From Algiphilus sp965216485 (GTDB lineage: Bacteria > Pseudomonadota > Gammaproteobacteria > Nevskiales > Nevskiaceae): a stretch of DNA of 64,000 bases. This document shows positions 43,214 to 53,233 of this stretch, piece by piece (the stretch's first letter is position 1; each line of letters begins with the position of its first letter). Below the pieces are notes generated by a model. It ran no database searches, was not told the origin of the DNA, and saw only the letters and a list, made by a program, of their open reading frames with translations. The stretch is from positions 1,984,001-2,048,000 of the forward strand of contig NZ_OZ244162.1 in NCBI RefSeq assembly GCF_965216485.1. Direction: 5' to 3'. The position numbers were made by a program, and so were the translations under genes.

Positions 43214-44281
43214 TTGGCAACCCAGGGGGAGCAGGGGCTACGCCTCGGCGACATTGCCGAGCGCGTCGGCCTGCATGTACAGGGGGATGCAGACCGCATC
43301 ATTGTTGGGGTCTGCACCATTGAGCCGGGCAAGGCCGGCCACATCGGCTTTCTGGCCAACCCCCGCTATCGCCCGCAGCTCGCTCACACCCAGGCGGAAG
43401 CGGTGGTGCTGTCCGAGCGGGATGCGGCGCAGTTCGATGGCAATGCCCTGATTGCCAAGGACCCCTACCTGGCCTTCGCCCGTGTCGCGCGGCTGTTCGA
43501 ACCGGCCGCGCGACCACTCGGCCCCCCGCTTCACGCCACCGCGGTCATTGCTGACGATGCCGTGCTGGGTGCCGAGGTGCGGGTCGGACCGCACGCGGTC
43601 ATCGGCGCAGGGGTTCGCATCGCGGACGGCGCGCATATCGGGCCGCATTGCGTGATCGAAGACGACGCAGTCATCGGTGAGGACACGCATCTGGTCTCTG
43701 GTGTGCATGTTGGCGCCCGCTGCGTGCTGGGCGCGCGCTGCCGCGTGCAGGCGGGCGCCGTCATTGGTGGTCGCGGTTTCGGCCTCGCTCGCGGCCCGCA
43801 GGGCTGGGAGGATGTGCCGCAGCTCGGTCGGGTTCGCATCGGCAATGACGTGGAGGTGGGCGCCAACACCACCATCGATCGCGGCGCCATCGACGACACG
43901 GTCATTGCGGATGGCGTCAAGATCGACAACCTGGTGCAGATCGCGCACAACGTCCAGATTGGCGCGCATACGGCCATTGCCGGCTGCGCTGCCATCGCCG
44001 GGAGCACCCGCATTGGCGCGAACTGCCTGATCGGCGGTGGCGTTGGGATCAACGGCCACGTGACGCTCTGCGACGGTGTCATTGTGCTCGGATTCACGAT
44101 GGTCACGCGCTCGATCACCGAACCGGGGCAATATGGGTCCGGTTGGCCAGTAGAATCGGCACGCACCTGGCATGGCCAGGTCCGCCGCCTTCGCCGGCTC
44201 GACAAACTGGAAGCGCGTGTTGCGCAACTCGAAGGCCAAGCCGGAGGCAATGCGCCCTCCGCCGAAGAACAGGGAGAGTAG
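43214..44281 (+). CDS. lpxD: UDP-3-O-(3-hydroxyacyl)glucosamine N-acyltransferase
   Basis: LpxD adds the second acyl chain to UDP-acylglucosamine in lipid A synthesis. The 355-residue protein has an N-terminal uridine-binding domain (LGDIAERVGLHVQGDADR ...), and a hexapeptide left-handed helix from PPLHATAVIADDAVLGAEVRV onward, with the catalytic histidine likely in LVQIAHNVQIGAHT. A C-terminal helix (RLRRLDKLEARVAQLEGQ) follows. The start is a TTG 3 bases after the skp stop, which is unusual, but the N-terminal homology reaches back to it. Confidence 0.95.
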   Translation: MATQGEQGLRLGDIAERVGLHVQGDADRIIVGVCTIEPGKAGHIGFLANPRYRPQLAHTQAEAVVLSERDAAQFDGNALIAKDPYLAFARVARLFEPAARPLGPPLHATAVIADDAVLGAEVRVGPHAVIGAGVRIADGAHIGPHCVIEDDAVIGEDTHLVSGVHVGARCVLGARCRVQAGAVIGGRGFGLARGPQGWEDVPQLGRVRIGNDVEVGANTTIDRGAIDDTVIADGVKIDNLVQIAHNVQIGAHTAIAGCAAIAGSTRIGANCLIGGGVGINGHVTLCDGVIVLGFTMVTRSITEPGQYGSGWPVESARTWHGQVRRLRRLDKLEARVAQLEGQAGGNAPSAEEQGE

Positions 44282-44286
44282 GGGCA

Positions 44287-44736
44287 GTGGATTCGTCCAT
44301 CGACATCGCCGGCATTCTTCAGCGGCTACCGCACCGGTACCCGTTCCTGCTGGTTGATCGCATCACCCATTGCGAGCCGGGTTCGCACATCACCGGGCTC
44401 AAGAACGTCACCATGAATGAGCCCTTCTTCCAGGGCCATTTTCCGGATTACCCGGTCATGCCGGGCGTGCTGATTCTTGAGGCACTGGCGCAGCTCTCCG
44501 GTCTGCTCGCCATGCGGACCGAGGACGCCGATAGCCTGGAGAAGGACAAGCGGCTGTATTTTGCGGGCATTGACGATGCGCGTTTCAAGCGACCGGTACT
44601 ACCGGGGGATCAGCTGATTCTTGCAGCCGATCTGATCAAGCACCGGCGCGATATCTGGCGATTCGGAGCGCGCGCCACCGTCGATGGCGCGCTGGCTGCC
44701 GAAGGCACGCTGACTTGCGCCATCAAGGCGGTATGA
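44287..44736 (+). CDS. fabZ: 3-hydroxyacyl-ACP dehydratase FabZ
   Basis: FabZ dehydrates 3-hydroxyacyl-ACP in fatty acid elongation and competes with lipid A synthesis for the same substrate. The 149-residue hot-dog-fold protein has the PHRYPFLLVDRI segment, the catalytic histidine in FFQGHFPDYPVMPGV and glutamate in LILEALAQ. The GTG at 44287, preceded by GGGAGTAGGGG, is the start; the frame extends upstream without homology. Its stop overlaps the lpxA ATG. Confidence 0.96.
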   Translation: MDSSIDIAGILQRLPHRYPFLLVDRITHCEPGSHITGLKNVTMNEPFFQGHFPDYPVMPGVLILEALAQLSGLLAMRTEDADSLEKDKRLYFAGIDDARFKRPVLPGDQLILAADLIKHRRDIWRFGARATVDGALAAEGTLTCAIKAV

Positions 44737-45515
44737 ACGCGGACATCCACCCCACCGCAATCGTCGAGGACGGCGCCGAGCTGGATCCGACCGTGAGCGT
44801 TGGGGCCTACAGCATCATCGGGGCCGGAGTGCGACTGGGAGCGGAGTGCATCGTCGGGCCGCATGTTGTGCTACGCGGGCCGTTACGCGCCGGGCGCGGC
44901 AATCGCTTTTTCCAGTTCTGCTCCATCGGAGAGATCTCGCAGGATCTGACCGCACGGGAGGAAGACGACACTGCAGTCGAGATCGGTGACGGCAATACCT
45001 TCCGTGAATACGTCACGGTGCAGCGCGGCACGCTCAAGGATCATGGCGTCACCACCGTGGGCAACAACAATCTGCTGATGAATCAGGTGCACCTTGCGCA
45101 CGACTGCCGCATCGGCAATCACAACATCCTCGCCAATGGTGTGGCCTTGGCCGGTCATGTCGATATTGAGGATTACGCCATTCTCGGCGGCTTCACACTG
45201 GTACATCAGTTCTGCCGTATGGGTTCCTATTGCTTTACCGGCGGTGGTTCGGTCGTGCTGCGTGACGTGCCGCCGTGGGTCATGAGCGAGGGCTCGCCGG
45301 CCGGTCCGCGTGGCATCAACAAGGAAGGCCTGCGCCGGCGCGGTTTCGACGCCGAACAGATCCGCGAGGTGCAGTCGCTCTACAAGCTGCTCTATCGCGA
45401 GAATCGCAGACTGTCCGAGGTGCGCGAGCTTCTGCGCGAACGGGCCGAGACATCGCCGCAGGCGGCGCGTTTGCTGCGTTTCCTGGAGCAGTCCAAGCGC
45501 GCGGTTCAGCGCTAG
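44733..45515 (+). CDS. lpxA: UDP-N-acetylglucosamine acyltransferase
   Basis: LpxA transfers a 3-hydroxyacyl chain to UDP-GlcNAc, the first lipid A step. The 260-residue protein begins MNADIHPTAIVEDGAELDP and continues as hexapeptide repeats, with the catalytic histidine in LMNQVHLAHDCRIGNHN and a C-terminal helical bundle (GFDAEQIREVQSLYKLLYR). It overlaps fabZ by ATGA. The frame extends 18 bases upstream, but family homology starts here. Confidence 0.97.
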   Translation: MNADIHPTAIVEDGAELDPTVSVGAYSIIGAGVRLGAECIVGPHVVLRGPLRAGRGNRFFQFCSIGEISQDLTAREEDDTAVEIGDGNTFREYVTVQRGTLKDHGVTTVGNNNLLMNQVHLAHDCRIGNHNILANGVALAGHVDIEDYAILGGFTLVHQFCRMGSYCFTGGGSVVLRDVPPWVMSEGSPAGPRGINKEGLRRRGFDAEQIREVQSLYKLLYRENRRLSEVRELLRERAETSPQAARLLRFLEQSKRAVQR

Positions 45516-45521
45516 CGCCTT

Positions 45522-46661
45522 ATGCGCATCGTGCTGATCGCCGGAGAGACGTCGGGGGATCTCCTGGGCGCCTCCGTGGTGCGTGCATTGCGTGCGCAAT
45601 ATCCGCATTGCGAGTGCCTGGGCGTCACCGGTCCGCGCATGCGTGACGCGGGATGTGAGTCCATCGACGATATCGAGTCGCTGTCGGTGATGGGCCTGTT
45701 CGAAGTACTGCGTGAGCTGCCGCGGCTGATCCGCTTCCGCCGCGCCCTGCGCGACAAGATTCTGGCGCTGAAGCCCGATCTGGTACTGGGCATCGATGCG
45801 CCCGACTTCAATCTTGGGTTGGAAGGCATGCTGCGCTCCGCTGGGTGTACCACCGCGCACATGGTCAGCCCCACCATCTGGGCATGGCGCCCACGGCGGC
45901 GCTTCGGCGTCGCGCGCAATTGCCATGCGGTGCTCTGTCTCTATCCCTTCGAACCCGCCTGCTATGCCGACACCAGCGTGCGGGCCGAATACATCGGCCA
46001 TCCGCTGGCGGACGAATTGAATGCTGAAGTGACGACAGCGCAGGCGCGCGCAACGCTCGGGCTTGCACCGGAACAGCCTGTGCTCGCCGTCCTGCCCGGT
46101 TCACGCAGATCCGAGGTCGAACGACTCATTCCGCCCTTTGCAGAGGCCGCATTGGCTCTGGCCGAGCGACACCCGGGCCTGCGCGCAGTGGTTCCTGTGG
46201 CATCTCCGCATCTACGGCCCCTGATTGCCGCGCATCTTCGCGAGGCACCGGGTCTGGATTGGACGCTGGTGGAGGGCGACTCGCGTAGCGTGATGCAGGC
46301 TGCGGATCTCTGCCTGCTCGCCTCCGGTACGGTGACGCTGGAGTGCCTGCTGCTGGGCCGGCCTATGGTGGTGGCCTATCGGGCCTCCGCCGCAACCATC
46401 TGGCTGCTGCGCAGCCTGCGACTGATCCGCACCAAGCATTTCTCGCTGCCGAATATTCTGACGGGCACGGCAACGGTGCCAGAGCTGCTTCAGAACGAAG
46501 TGAACGCTGAACACCTGCTCGCGGCCATGGCGCCGCTCTGGACAGATGCGGCCACGCGCCAGCGGCAGTTGGACAGCTTCGACGCCGTGCGCGATGTGCT
46601 GCGCAAGGATGCAGCGGCGACCACGGCCCATCTGATCGGCGAACTGGCCGCCTCGCCATGA
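45522..46661 (+). CDS. lpxB: Lipid A disaccharide synthase
   Basis: LpxB joins UDP-diacylglucosamine and lipid X into the disaccharide core of lipid A at the inner membrane. The 379-residue GT19-family protein starts MRIVLIAGETSGDLLGA, and has the GIDAPDFNLGLE acidic motif, the PTIWAWRPRR segment, the nucleotide-sugar region VLPGSRRSEVERL and LASGTVTLECLL near the C-terminus. Its stop overlaps the rnhB start. Confidence 0.97.
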   Translation: MRIVLIAGETSGDLLGASVVRALRAQYPHCECLGVTGPRMRDAGCESIDDIESLSVMGLFEVLRELPRLIRFRRALRDKILALKPDLVLGIDAPDFNLGLEGMLRSAGCTTAHMVSPTIWAWRPRRRFGVARNCHAVLCLYPFEPACYADTSVRAEYIGHPLADELNAEVTTAQARATLGLAPEQPVLAVLPGSRRSEVERLIPPFAEAALALAERHPGLRAVVPVASPHLRPLIAAHLREAPGLDWTLVEGDSRSVMQAADLCLLASGTVTLECLLLGRPMVVAYRASAATIWLLRSLRLIRTKHFSLPNILTGTATVPELLQNEVNAEHLLAAMAPLWTDAATRQRQLDSFDAVRDVLRKDAAATTAHLIGELAASP

Positions 46662-47239
46662 AGGCGGGGGTGGATGAAGCGGGGCGGGGCGCCCTTGCGG
46701 GCCCCGTCGTCGCCGCAGCGGTCGTGCTGTCGCCGGACAGGGCGATTGATGGTCTGGCAGACTCGAAGCGTCTTTCAGCGAAACGGCGCGATCAGCTGGC
46801 AAGGGTCATCCAGGATCAGGCATTGGCGTGGGCCGTAGTGGAAGTCGATGCTTCAATCATTGATGAAATCAATATCCTGCAAGCAAGTTTTCGTGCGATG
46901 GATGAAGCCTTGACTCAGCTTTCGGTCGCTCCCACGGAAGTGTTGGTGGACGGCAACCAGCTCCCAAAGTGGCGTTGGTCCGCACGTGCCATTGTCGGCG
47001 GTGATGGCATCGAGCCCTGCATCATGGCGGCTTCCATCCTGGCGAAAGTGCATCGCGACCGAAGCATGGCTGTGCTGGATGCCGTCCACCCTGGGTACGG
47101 CTTCGGCACGCATAAGGGCTACCCCACAACGGCACACCGGGAGGCGTTGATGCGGCTGGGCGCATGCGCGGTGCATCGCCGCAGCTACGCGCCGGTGCGG
47201 CGTTGTCTGGCCGTGCGCGAGGAGCGCGTGGCGACGTGA
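46658..47239 (+). CDS. rnhB: Ribonuclease HII
   Basis: RNase HII removes ribonucleotides wrongly placed in DNA and RNA of hybrids. The 193-residue protein begins MKAGVDEAGRGALAGPVVAAAVVL with the metal-binding Asp6 and Glu7, and has the third acidic region in LVDGNQLPKW and the SILAKVHRDRSM segment with the fourth. It is coupled to lpxB by ATGA and to dnaE by GTGA. Confidence 0.97.
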   Translation: MKAGVDEAGRGALAGPVVAAAVVLSPDRAIDGLADSKRLSAKRRDQLARVIQDQALAWAVVEVDASIIDEINILQASFRAMDEALTQLSVAPTEVLVDGNQLPKWRWSARAIVGGDGIEPCIMAASILAKVHRDRSMAVLDAVHPGYGFGTHKGYPTTAHREALMRLGACAVHRRSYAPVRRCLAVREERVAT

Positions 47240-50200
47240 GCACATTCGTCCATCTGAGCGTGCACAGCGAATATTCGCTGGTGGACGGACTGATCCGCAT
47301 CGAGTCGGTGAAGTCGCAGCGCGATGACAAGCGCCTGCAACCACTGACTGCGCGCGTGGCCGAGTTGGAACAGCCCGCGATCGCCCTCACCGACCGCGAC
47401 AACCTCTTCGCCATGGCCAAGTTCTACAAGGCAGCGGAAGGTACCGGCATCAAGCCCATTCTAGGCGTGGATCTGGGCGTGGACTGCGGCGGAGCGCCGG
47501 CGCGTGTGACTGCGCTGGTGCAGAACGACCAAGGCCTTGCCAATCTCATGCAGTTGGTCTCGCGTCTGTATACCGATACCCGCTCGGCCAGCGGCCAGGT
47601 GGCCGCCGCCCGCGACTGGGTCTTCGAACATGCCGAAGGCCTCATCATTCTCAGTGGGGCGCAGGGCGAAGTCGGGCAGCAGCTGCTGGCCGGGCAGGTC
47701 GATTCGGCGGAGGCTGCCCTGCGCGACTGGAAAACGGCTTTTGGCGATCGCTTCTACTGCGCGCTTGCGCGCTGCGGCCGGCCTCAGGACGAGCTGCACG
47801 TGCAGGCGGCCACGGCGTTGGCGCGCCGCCACGAGGTCGGAGTGGTGGCGGTCAATGACGTCTGCTTTCTGGATCGAGAGGATTTCGATGCACACGAGGC
47901 GCGAGTCTGCATTCTGCAGGGCAGGACCCTCGATGACCCGCGCCGTAGCAAGGCCTTCACCGCGGAGCAGTATCTGAAATCGAGTGCTGAGATGGCGGCA
48001 CTATTCCCGGATTTGCCGGAGGCGATCGAAAACAGCGTGGAGATCGCCCGTCGCTGCACCCCGCGGCTGCAGTTCGGCACCAACTATCTTCCCGATTTCC
48101 CGGTGCCGGAAGGCCAGACCGTGGCCGAGCATTTGCGCAACCTGTCCGAGCAAGGGCTGGATGAGCGGCTGGAGAAGCACGGCATGTGGGCGGATCGCGC
48201 GGTCTATGACGACCGGCTTGCCGACGAGCTGCGCATCATCGAGGAGATGGGCTTTCCCGGCTACTTCCTGATCGTGGCCGACTTCATTCAGTGGGCCAAG
48301 GACAACGGTGTACCTGTGGGGCCGGGGCGTGGCTCCGGAGCGGGCAGCTTGATCGCCTATGCGATTGGCATTACCGACCTGGATCCGCTGGCGTACAACC
48401 TGCTATTCGAGCGCTTTCTGAACCCAGAACGCGTCTCGATGCCCGACTTCGACGTCGACTTCTGCATGGAAGGGCGCGACCGGGTCATCGAGTACGTGAC
48501 CGCCAAATATGGCGCCGACAAGGTGGGTCAGATCATCACCTATGGCTCGATGGCGGCGCGCGCGGTCGTGCGCGATGTCACCCGTGTCATGGGCCATCCG
48601 CACGGCTTTGGTGACCGCATCGCCAAGATGATTCCGGCCGCTCCCGCCTTCAAGGTCGAGGCGGGTGCCGCGGGCGCGACCGAACTCGAGCACTCGCTCA
48701 ACACCATTCCGGAACTCAGGGCCGCCTACGAAGAGGAGGACGTGCGCGCAGTCATTGACCTCGGGCTGCTGCTGGAAGGTCTGGCGCGCAACATCGGCAA
48801 GCACGCCGGCGGCGTAGTGATCGCCCCCGGGCCGCTGACGGACTTTGTCCCGCTCTACCGCGAACCGGAAGCCCAGGGCGTCGTCACGCAGCTGGACATG
48901 AAGGATCTCGAGGCCATCGGTCTCGTCAAGTTCGACTTTCTCGGCTTGCGGACGCTGACGATTATCCAGTGGGCGGTCGACATCATCAATGAGCGCGATC
49001 CGGATCGTCAGCTCGATATCCTGGAGATTCCGAAAGACGATCCTGCGGTCTTCGAACTGTTCTGCAAGGGCGAATTGGCCGCCGTCTTCCAGATGGAATC
49101 AGCTGGCATGCGTCGCTTGGCCACCGAACTGCAGCCGAGCCGCTTCGAGGATCTGATCGCCCTGGTGGCGCTGTTTCGTCCGGGCCCGCTGCAGTCGGGG
49201 ATGGTCACCGACTTCATCAACCGCAAGCACGGCCGCGAGGAAGTCAGCTACCCGCATCCCACGCTGGAGCCGGTGCTGGAGGACACCTACGGGGTCATCG
49301 TCTATCAGGAACAGGTCATGCGCATCGCGCGTGAGCTGGCCGGTTATTCGCTGGGTGGCGCGGACCTGCTGCGTCGCGCCATGGGCAAGAAGAAGGCCGA
49401 CGAGATGGCCCGCCAACGGGAAATCTTCCTGTCCGGCGCCACCGACAACGGCATTGATGCGGACACCGCCGGCTATATCTTCGATCTGGTACAGAAGTTC
49501 GCCGAGTACGGATTCAACAAGAGCCACTCGGCGGCCTACGCGCTGGTCGCCTACCAAACCGCCTGGCTCAAGGCCTACTACCCGGCAGCCTTCATGTGCG
49601 CGGTGCTGTCAGCGGAAATGTTCAAGACCGACACCCTCGTGGCACTGGTCGACGACTGCCGCAGCATGGGGCTCACCGTTCAGCAACCGGACGTCAACGC
49701 TTCCGCCTATCGTTTCAAGGTGGTGGATGAGCGCACCATCTGCTACGGGTTGGGCGCGATCCGCGGGGTGGGCGAAGGGGCGGTGGAGAATATCTGCGAG
49801 GTGCGCGCCGAGGGTGGCCCCTTCGCGAGCTTGTTCGACTTCTGCCGCCGGGTGGACCCGAAAAAGGTCAACAAGCGCGTCTTTGAAGCCTTGATCCAGT
49901 CGGGCGCCTTCGATGCCTTTGGCGAGAGTCGCGCCACGCTGTGGCAGAACCTGTCACGCGCCGTGGCAGCGGCCGAACAGAGCACCGCACTGGCCGACGC
50001 CGGACAGAGCGATCTGTTCGGCTTCGGGGATGCGGGCGCGGAGGCCTCGGAACCCGCACTGGAGCTCGATCGCGTCAATGAGTGGCACGATCTGGAGCGA
50101 TTGCGTCGCGAACGGGATGCTCTCGGCTTTTATCTCAGTGGCCATCCCATCGAGAGTTTCACCGAATTACGCGAGGCGCTCAGCGACGGCAGTCTGCGCG

Positions 50201-50766
50201 CGCTCTGTGCCGAATTGCCTGATCCCAGTACAGAGGCCGAGGTGGGCGCCCGCAACGGTCGGCGACAACGGCGTGTGACCGTGGTGGGCTGGTTGCTTGA
50301 CATCCGGCGCTTTGGTCCGCGCGCGGTGCTCACCCTTGACGACCGCAGCGGCCAGGTCAGCGTGCCGCTGTCCGAAGAGCAATGGATGCGTCACGCCGAC
50401 CATCTGCACAAGGACAGCCTCCTGTTGGTGCGTGGTCGGCTTGGTCACGATGAATTCTCGGGCGGTTTCCAGCTGCGCCCCAACGCCTTGCTGGATCTGG
50501 ATGGGGTCTATGCCCACCATGTGGCGCGGATCGATATCAGCCTGGATTGCACGCAGCCGGAAGCCAAGGACATCGTCGATATTCTGGATGGTGCACGTGC
50601 CGATGCCGGTAGCGCGCTCAGCCTGCGCCTGCACGGCCATGGTGCAGTCGCCCCACTGCGGTTCTCCAGCAGCTTGCGGCTGCGGCTCAGTGACCCGATG
50701 CTGCGCCGTCTGCATCGGCTGGCCGGGGAGCAGGCGGTGCGTCTCTTCTGGCAGAGCGCGGAATGA
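47236..50766 (+). CDS. dnaE: DNA polymerase III alpha subunit
   Basis: DnaE is the replicative polymerase. The 1176-residue protein starts with a PHP domain (FVHLSVHSEYSLVDGLIRIE), followed by the C-family polymerase palm with catalytic aspartates in SMPDFDVDFCMEGRDR, the FNKSHSAAYALVAYQTAWLKAYYP segment, the helix-hairpin-helix region, and an OB domain near the C-terminus (VTVVGWLLDIRRFGPRAVLTLDD). The GTG at 47236 overlaps the rnhB stop; the frame is open 72 bases further upstream without homology. It is about 16 residues longer than the E. coli protein. Confidence 0.98.
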   Translation: MSTFVHLSVHSEYSLVDGLIRIESVKSQRDDKRLQPLTARVAELEQPAIALTDRDNLFAMAKFYKAAEGTGIKPILGVDLGVDCGGAPARVTALVQNDQGLANLMQLVSRLYTDTRSASGQVAAARDWVFEHAEGLIILSGAQGEVGQQLLAGQVDSAEAALRDWKTAFGDRFYCALARCGRPQDELHVQAATALARRHEVGVVAVNDVCFLDREDFDAHEARVCILQGRTLDDPRRSKAFTAEQYLKSSAEMAALFPDLPEAIENSVEIARRCTPRLQFGTNYLPDFPVPEGQTVAEHLRNLSEQGLDERLEKHGMWADRAVYDDRLADELRIIEEMGFPGYFLIVADFIQWAKDNGVPVGPGRGSGAGSLIAYAIGITDLDPLAYNLLFERFLNPERVSMPDFDVDFCMEGRDRVIEYVTAKYGADKVGQIITYGSMAARAVVRDVTRVMGHPHGFGDRIAKMIPAAPAFKVEAGAAGATELEHSLNTIPELRAAYEEEDVRAVIDLGLLLEGLARNIGKHAGGVVIAPGPLTDFVPLYREPEAQGVVTQLDMKDLEAIGLVKFDFLGLRTLTIIQWAVDIINERDPDRQLDILEIPKDDPAVFELFCKGELAAVFQMESAGMRRLATELQPSRFEDLIALVALFRPGPLQSGMVTDFINRKHGREEVSYPHPTLEPVLEDTYGVIVYQEQVMRIARELAGYSLGGADLLRRAMGKKKADEMARQREIFLSGATDNGIDADTAGYIFDLVQKFAEYGFNKSHSAAYALVAYQTAWLKAYYPAAFMCAVLSAEMFKTDTLVALVDDCRSMGLTVQQPDVNASAYRFKVVDERTICYGLGAIRGVGEGAVENICEVRAEGGPFASLFDFCRRVDPKKVNKRVFEALIQSGAFDAFGESRATLWQNLSRAVAAAEQSTALADAGQSDLFGFGDAGAEASEPALELDRVNEWHDLERLRRERDALGFYLSGHPIESFTELREALSDGSLRALCAELPDPSTEAEVGARNGRRQRRVTVVGWLLDIRRFGPRAVLTLDDRSGQVSVPLSEEQWMRHADHLHKDSLLLVRGRLGHDEFSGGFQLRPNALLDLDGVYAHHVARIDISLDCTQPEAKDIVDILDGARADAGSALSLRLHGHGAVAPLRFSSSLRLRLSDPMLRRLHRLAGEQAVRLFWQSAE

Positions 50767-50827
50767 GACAGGCGGGCCGCAACTTTCGTAAGCTAGGGCT
50801 TCAAGCAACCGGGGGAGGCGTGCAGGT

Positions 50828-51787
50828 ATGAATCTGAATTATCTCGACTTTGAGCAGCCGATTGCGGAGCTGCAGCAGAAGATCGAGGACCTGCGCAATA
50901 TGTCGGATGGCTCCCAGGTCAGCCTGTCGGAGGAAATCCAGCGGCTGGAGGCCAAGCAACACCAGCTCACCGAGCAGGTTTTCTCCAAGCTGGAGCCTTG
51001 GCAGGTGACGCAGCTGGCGCGTCATCCGCACCGGCCCTACGCGCTGGACTACATCCAGAACGTGTTCACCGACTGGGAGGAGCTGCACGGTGATCGTGCG
51101 TTCTCGGACGATCCCGCCATTGTCTCCGGCATCGCGCGCCTCGACGGCCGTCCCGTGGTAGTGATCGGCCAGCAGAAGGGGCGCGACGCCAAGGAGCGCA
51201 TCCACCGCAACTTCGGCATGCCCATGCCCGAGGGCTACCGCAAGGCACTGCGGCTGATGAAGATGGGCGAGAAATTCTCGATGCCGGTGCTGACCTTCAT
51301 CGATACCCCGGGGGCTTTCCCCGGCATTGGCGCTGAGGAGCGCAATCAGTCGGAAGCCATCGCGCGCAATCTGTTCGAGCTGTCGCGGCTGCGTACGCCG
51401 GTGGTCGCAACGGTCATCGGTGAAGGCGGCTCCGGCGGGGCGCTGGCCATCGGTGTGGGCGACCATCTTATGATGTTGCAGCTGAGCATCTACTCGGTGA
51501 TTTCTCCGGAAGGCTGTGCCTCCATCCTGTTCAAAAGCGCCGATCGCGCCCGCGACGCGGCGGAGGCCATGAAGGTGACGGCGCAGGATCTGCTCTCGCT
51601 CAAGCTGATCGACGAGATTATCCCGGAACCTCTGGGTGGCGCGCACCGGGACATTGACGCCATGTGCCACACCCTGCGTGAGCGACTGGAAGCCAACGTG
51701 GATCGGCTGTGCCGCACCCCGATCGCGCAACTGGTTCAGCAACGGCAGGATCGCCTCATGCAGTACGGTGTCTATCAGGAGGATTGA
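50828..51787 (+). CDS. accA: Acetyl-CoA carboxylase carboxyltransferase subunit alpha
   Basis: AccA, with AccD, transfers carboxyl from biotin to acetyl-CoA to make malonyl-CoA for fatty acids. The 319-residue protein begins MNLNYLDFEQPIAELQQKIE and has the conserved PHRPYALDYIQNVFTDWEELHGDR, the oxyanion-type GEGGSGGALAIGVGD and YSVISPEGCASILFK stretches. The ATG follows GGGGGAGG at fair distance. It lies directly after dnaE, the usual order. Confidence 0.98.
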   Translation: MNLNYLDFEQPIAELQQKIEDLRNMSDGSQVSLSEEIQRLEAKQHQLTEQVFSKLEPWQVTQLARHPHRPYALDYIQNVFTDWEELHGDRAFSDDPAIVSGIARLDGRPVVVIGQQKGRDAKERIHRNFGMPMPEGYRKALRLMKMGEKFSMPVLTFIDTPGAFPGIGAEERNQSEAIARNLFELSRLRTPVVATVIGEGGSGGALAIGVGDHLMMLQLSIYSVISPEGCASILFKSADRARDAAEAMKVTAQDLLSLKLIDEIIPEPLGGAHRDIDAMCHTLRERLEANVDRLCRTPIAQLVQQRQDRLMQYGVYQED

Positions 51788-51803
51788 CCCGCCTTCCGAG
51801 GAC

Positions 51804-53123
51804 GTGGCTCCGGCCGTCACGCGCGTGCTGACAGCCCTTCGCGCCACGCTTGCTGCGCTGCCGCCCCACGGCCGGATTTGGGTGGGGTATAGCGGGGGGG
51901 CGGACTCCACCGCATTGCTGCATGCCTTGCACCAGCTGGTTCCGCAACGTCTGTGCGCAGTGCACATCCACCACGGTCTGCGTCCTGAAGCGGACGAATG
52001 GCTGCGACATTGCACCTGCTTTGCAGCCCACTGGGGGATTCCTCTGCGATGCGAGCGCGTACAGGTCCCTCACGGGGGCGACGGCCCAGAGGCTGAAGCG
52101 CGCCGCGCCCGCTACACGGCCTGCGGTCGCCTGATGCAGCCGGGTGATGTGCTGGCAGTGGCGCACCATGCCGACGACCAGACCGAAACGGTGCTGTTCC
52201 GGATGCTCAGAGGCGGTGGAACCCGCGGCGCGGTGGGCATGCGCCGCCTACGAGCGCTGGATACTGGCGGGCAGACCTTGCTCTGGCGGCCACTGCTCGA
52301 TCTGTCACGCAGCAGCCTGCGCGAATACTGTCAGGCGCAGGCATTGGCCTATGTCGAAGACCCCAGCAATCTTGAGGGCGAAAACGCCCGCGCACGCTTG
52401 CGCGCGGTGCTCCCGACGCTGGAGGCCGCGGTTCCCGGCGCCAGCGCGGCGCTGCGCGCACACGCCGAGCAGCTGGAGGACCTGCACGAACTGTTGGCGG
52501 TGGATGTCGCGCCCCTGCTCAACCACCGCCTGCGCGACGGCGCCCTGAATGTGGCTGGCATGCTGGCCTGGTCGCGGCCCCGACGTCACGCGCTGTTGCG
52601 CCGCTATTTCCAGCGTCTTGGCATGAGGCCACCGGGCCCGCGCTGGCTGGCCCATTGCGATGATGAGCTGCTGGGCGCTGCCGTCGATGCGGAACCCCGG
52701 CTCGAACTCGATGGGTGCAGCGTGCGGCGTTTCGATCAGGCCCTGTGGGTGCTGCCCGCGCTGGAGGCAGTGCCGGACCATTGGCAGCGCACCTGGACCC
52801 GTGGGGACAGGCTTTCCCTGCCAGGGAATGCCGGCGTTCTGCAGCGTCTGGATTCATGTCCGTCGGCGCTGGAGGTGCGTTTTGCCTCGCCTGGTGAACG
52901 GGTGCGCTTCTCGCATCGAGCGCGCACGCAGCGCCTGAAGCATGTCTTCCAGCGCCATCGTGTCCCGCCCTGGCAGCGCATGCGCACGCCCGTGGTCAGC
53001 GTATCCGGGGAGATCGTCCAGGTCGGGGATTGGCCGGTCCGGGCAGGCCCGGAAGCGCTCCCCGAGCCTTGCGTGCGCTGGCTGCGCAGCGCCTGGCACA
53101 GGCGACCACAGTCACGCCGCTGA
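51804..53123 (+). CDS. tilS: tRNA(Ile)-lysidine synthase
   Basis: TilS attaches lysine to C34 of the CAU-anticodon tRNA-Ile so that it reads AUA. The protein has the PP-loop ATPase motif YSGGADSTALLHAL (Ser30-Ser35 in this numbering), the HHADDQTETVLFRMLRGGG catalytic segment and a C-terminal TilS domain (about 370-430). The start is uncertain: GTG at 51804 has GAGG close upstream and gives 439 residues, GTG at 51825 is an alternative, and the frame also continues into accA. Codon use is like its neighbours. Confidence 0.93.
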   Translation: MAPAVTRVLTALRATLAALPPHGRIWVGYSGGADSTALLHALHQLVPQRLCAVHIHHGLRPEADEWLRHCTCFAAHWGIPLRCERVQVPHGGDGPEAEARRARYTACGRLMQPGDVLAVAHHADDQTETVLFRMLRGGGTRGAVGMRRLRALDTGGQTLLWRPLLDLSRSSLREYCQAQALAYVEDPSNLEGENARARLRAVLPTLEAAVPGASAALRAHAEQLEDLHELLAVDVAPLLNHRLRDGALNVAGMLAWSRPRRHALLRRYFQRLGMRPPGPRWLAHCDDELLGAAVDAEPRLELDGCSVRRFDQALWVLPALEAVPDHWQRTWTRGDRLSLPGNAGVLQRLDSCPSALEVRFASPGERVRFSHRARTQRLKHVFQRHRVPPWQRMRTPVVSVSGEIVQVGDWPVRAGPEALPEPCVRWLRSAWHRRPQSRR

Positions 53124-53233
53124 CGGGGGCAGGAGGGTCGGGAAGGGCCCTCGACGTGCTACCATAGCGGCTTCGATTTTTCCCTCCCATCAGCGCGCCG
53201 CACCGCAGCGTCGTGGCGTGAAACAGGCTGAAT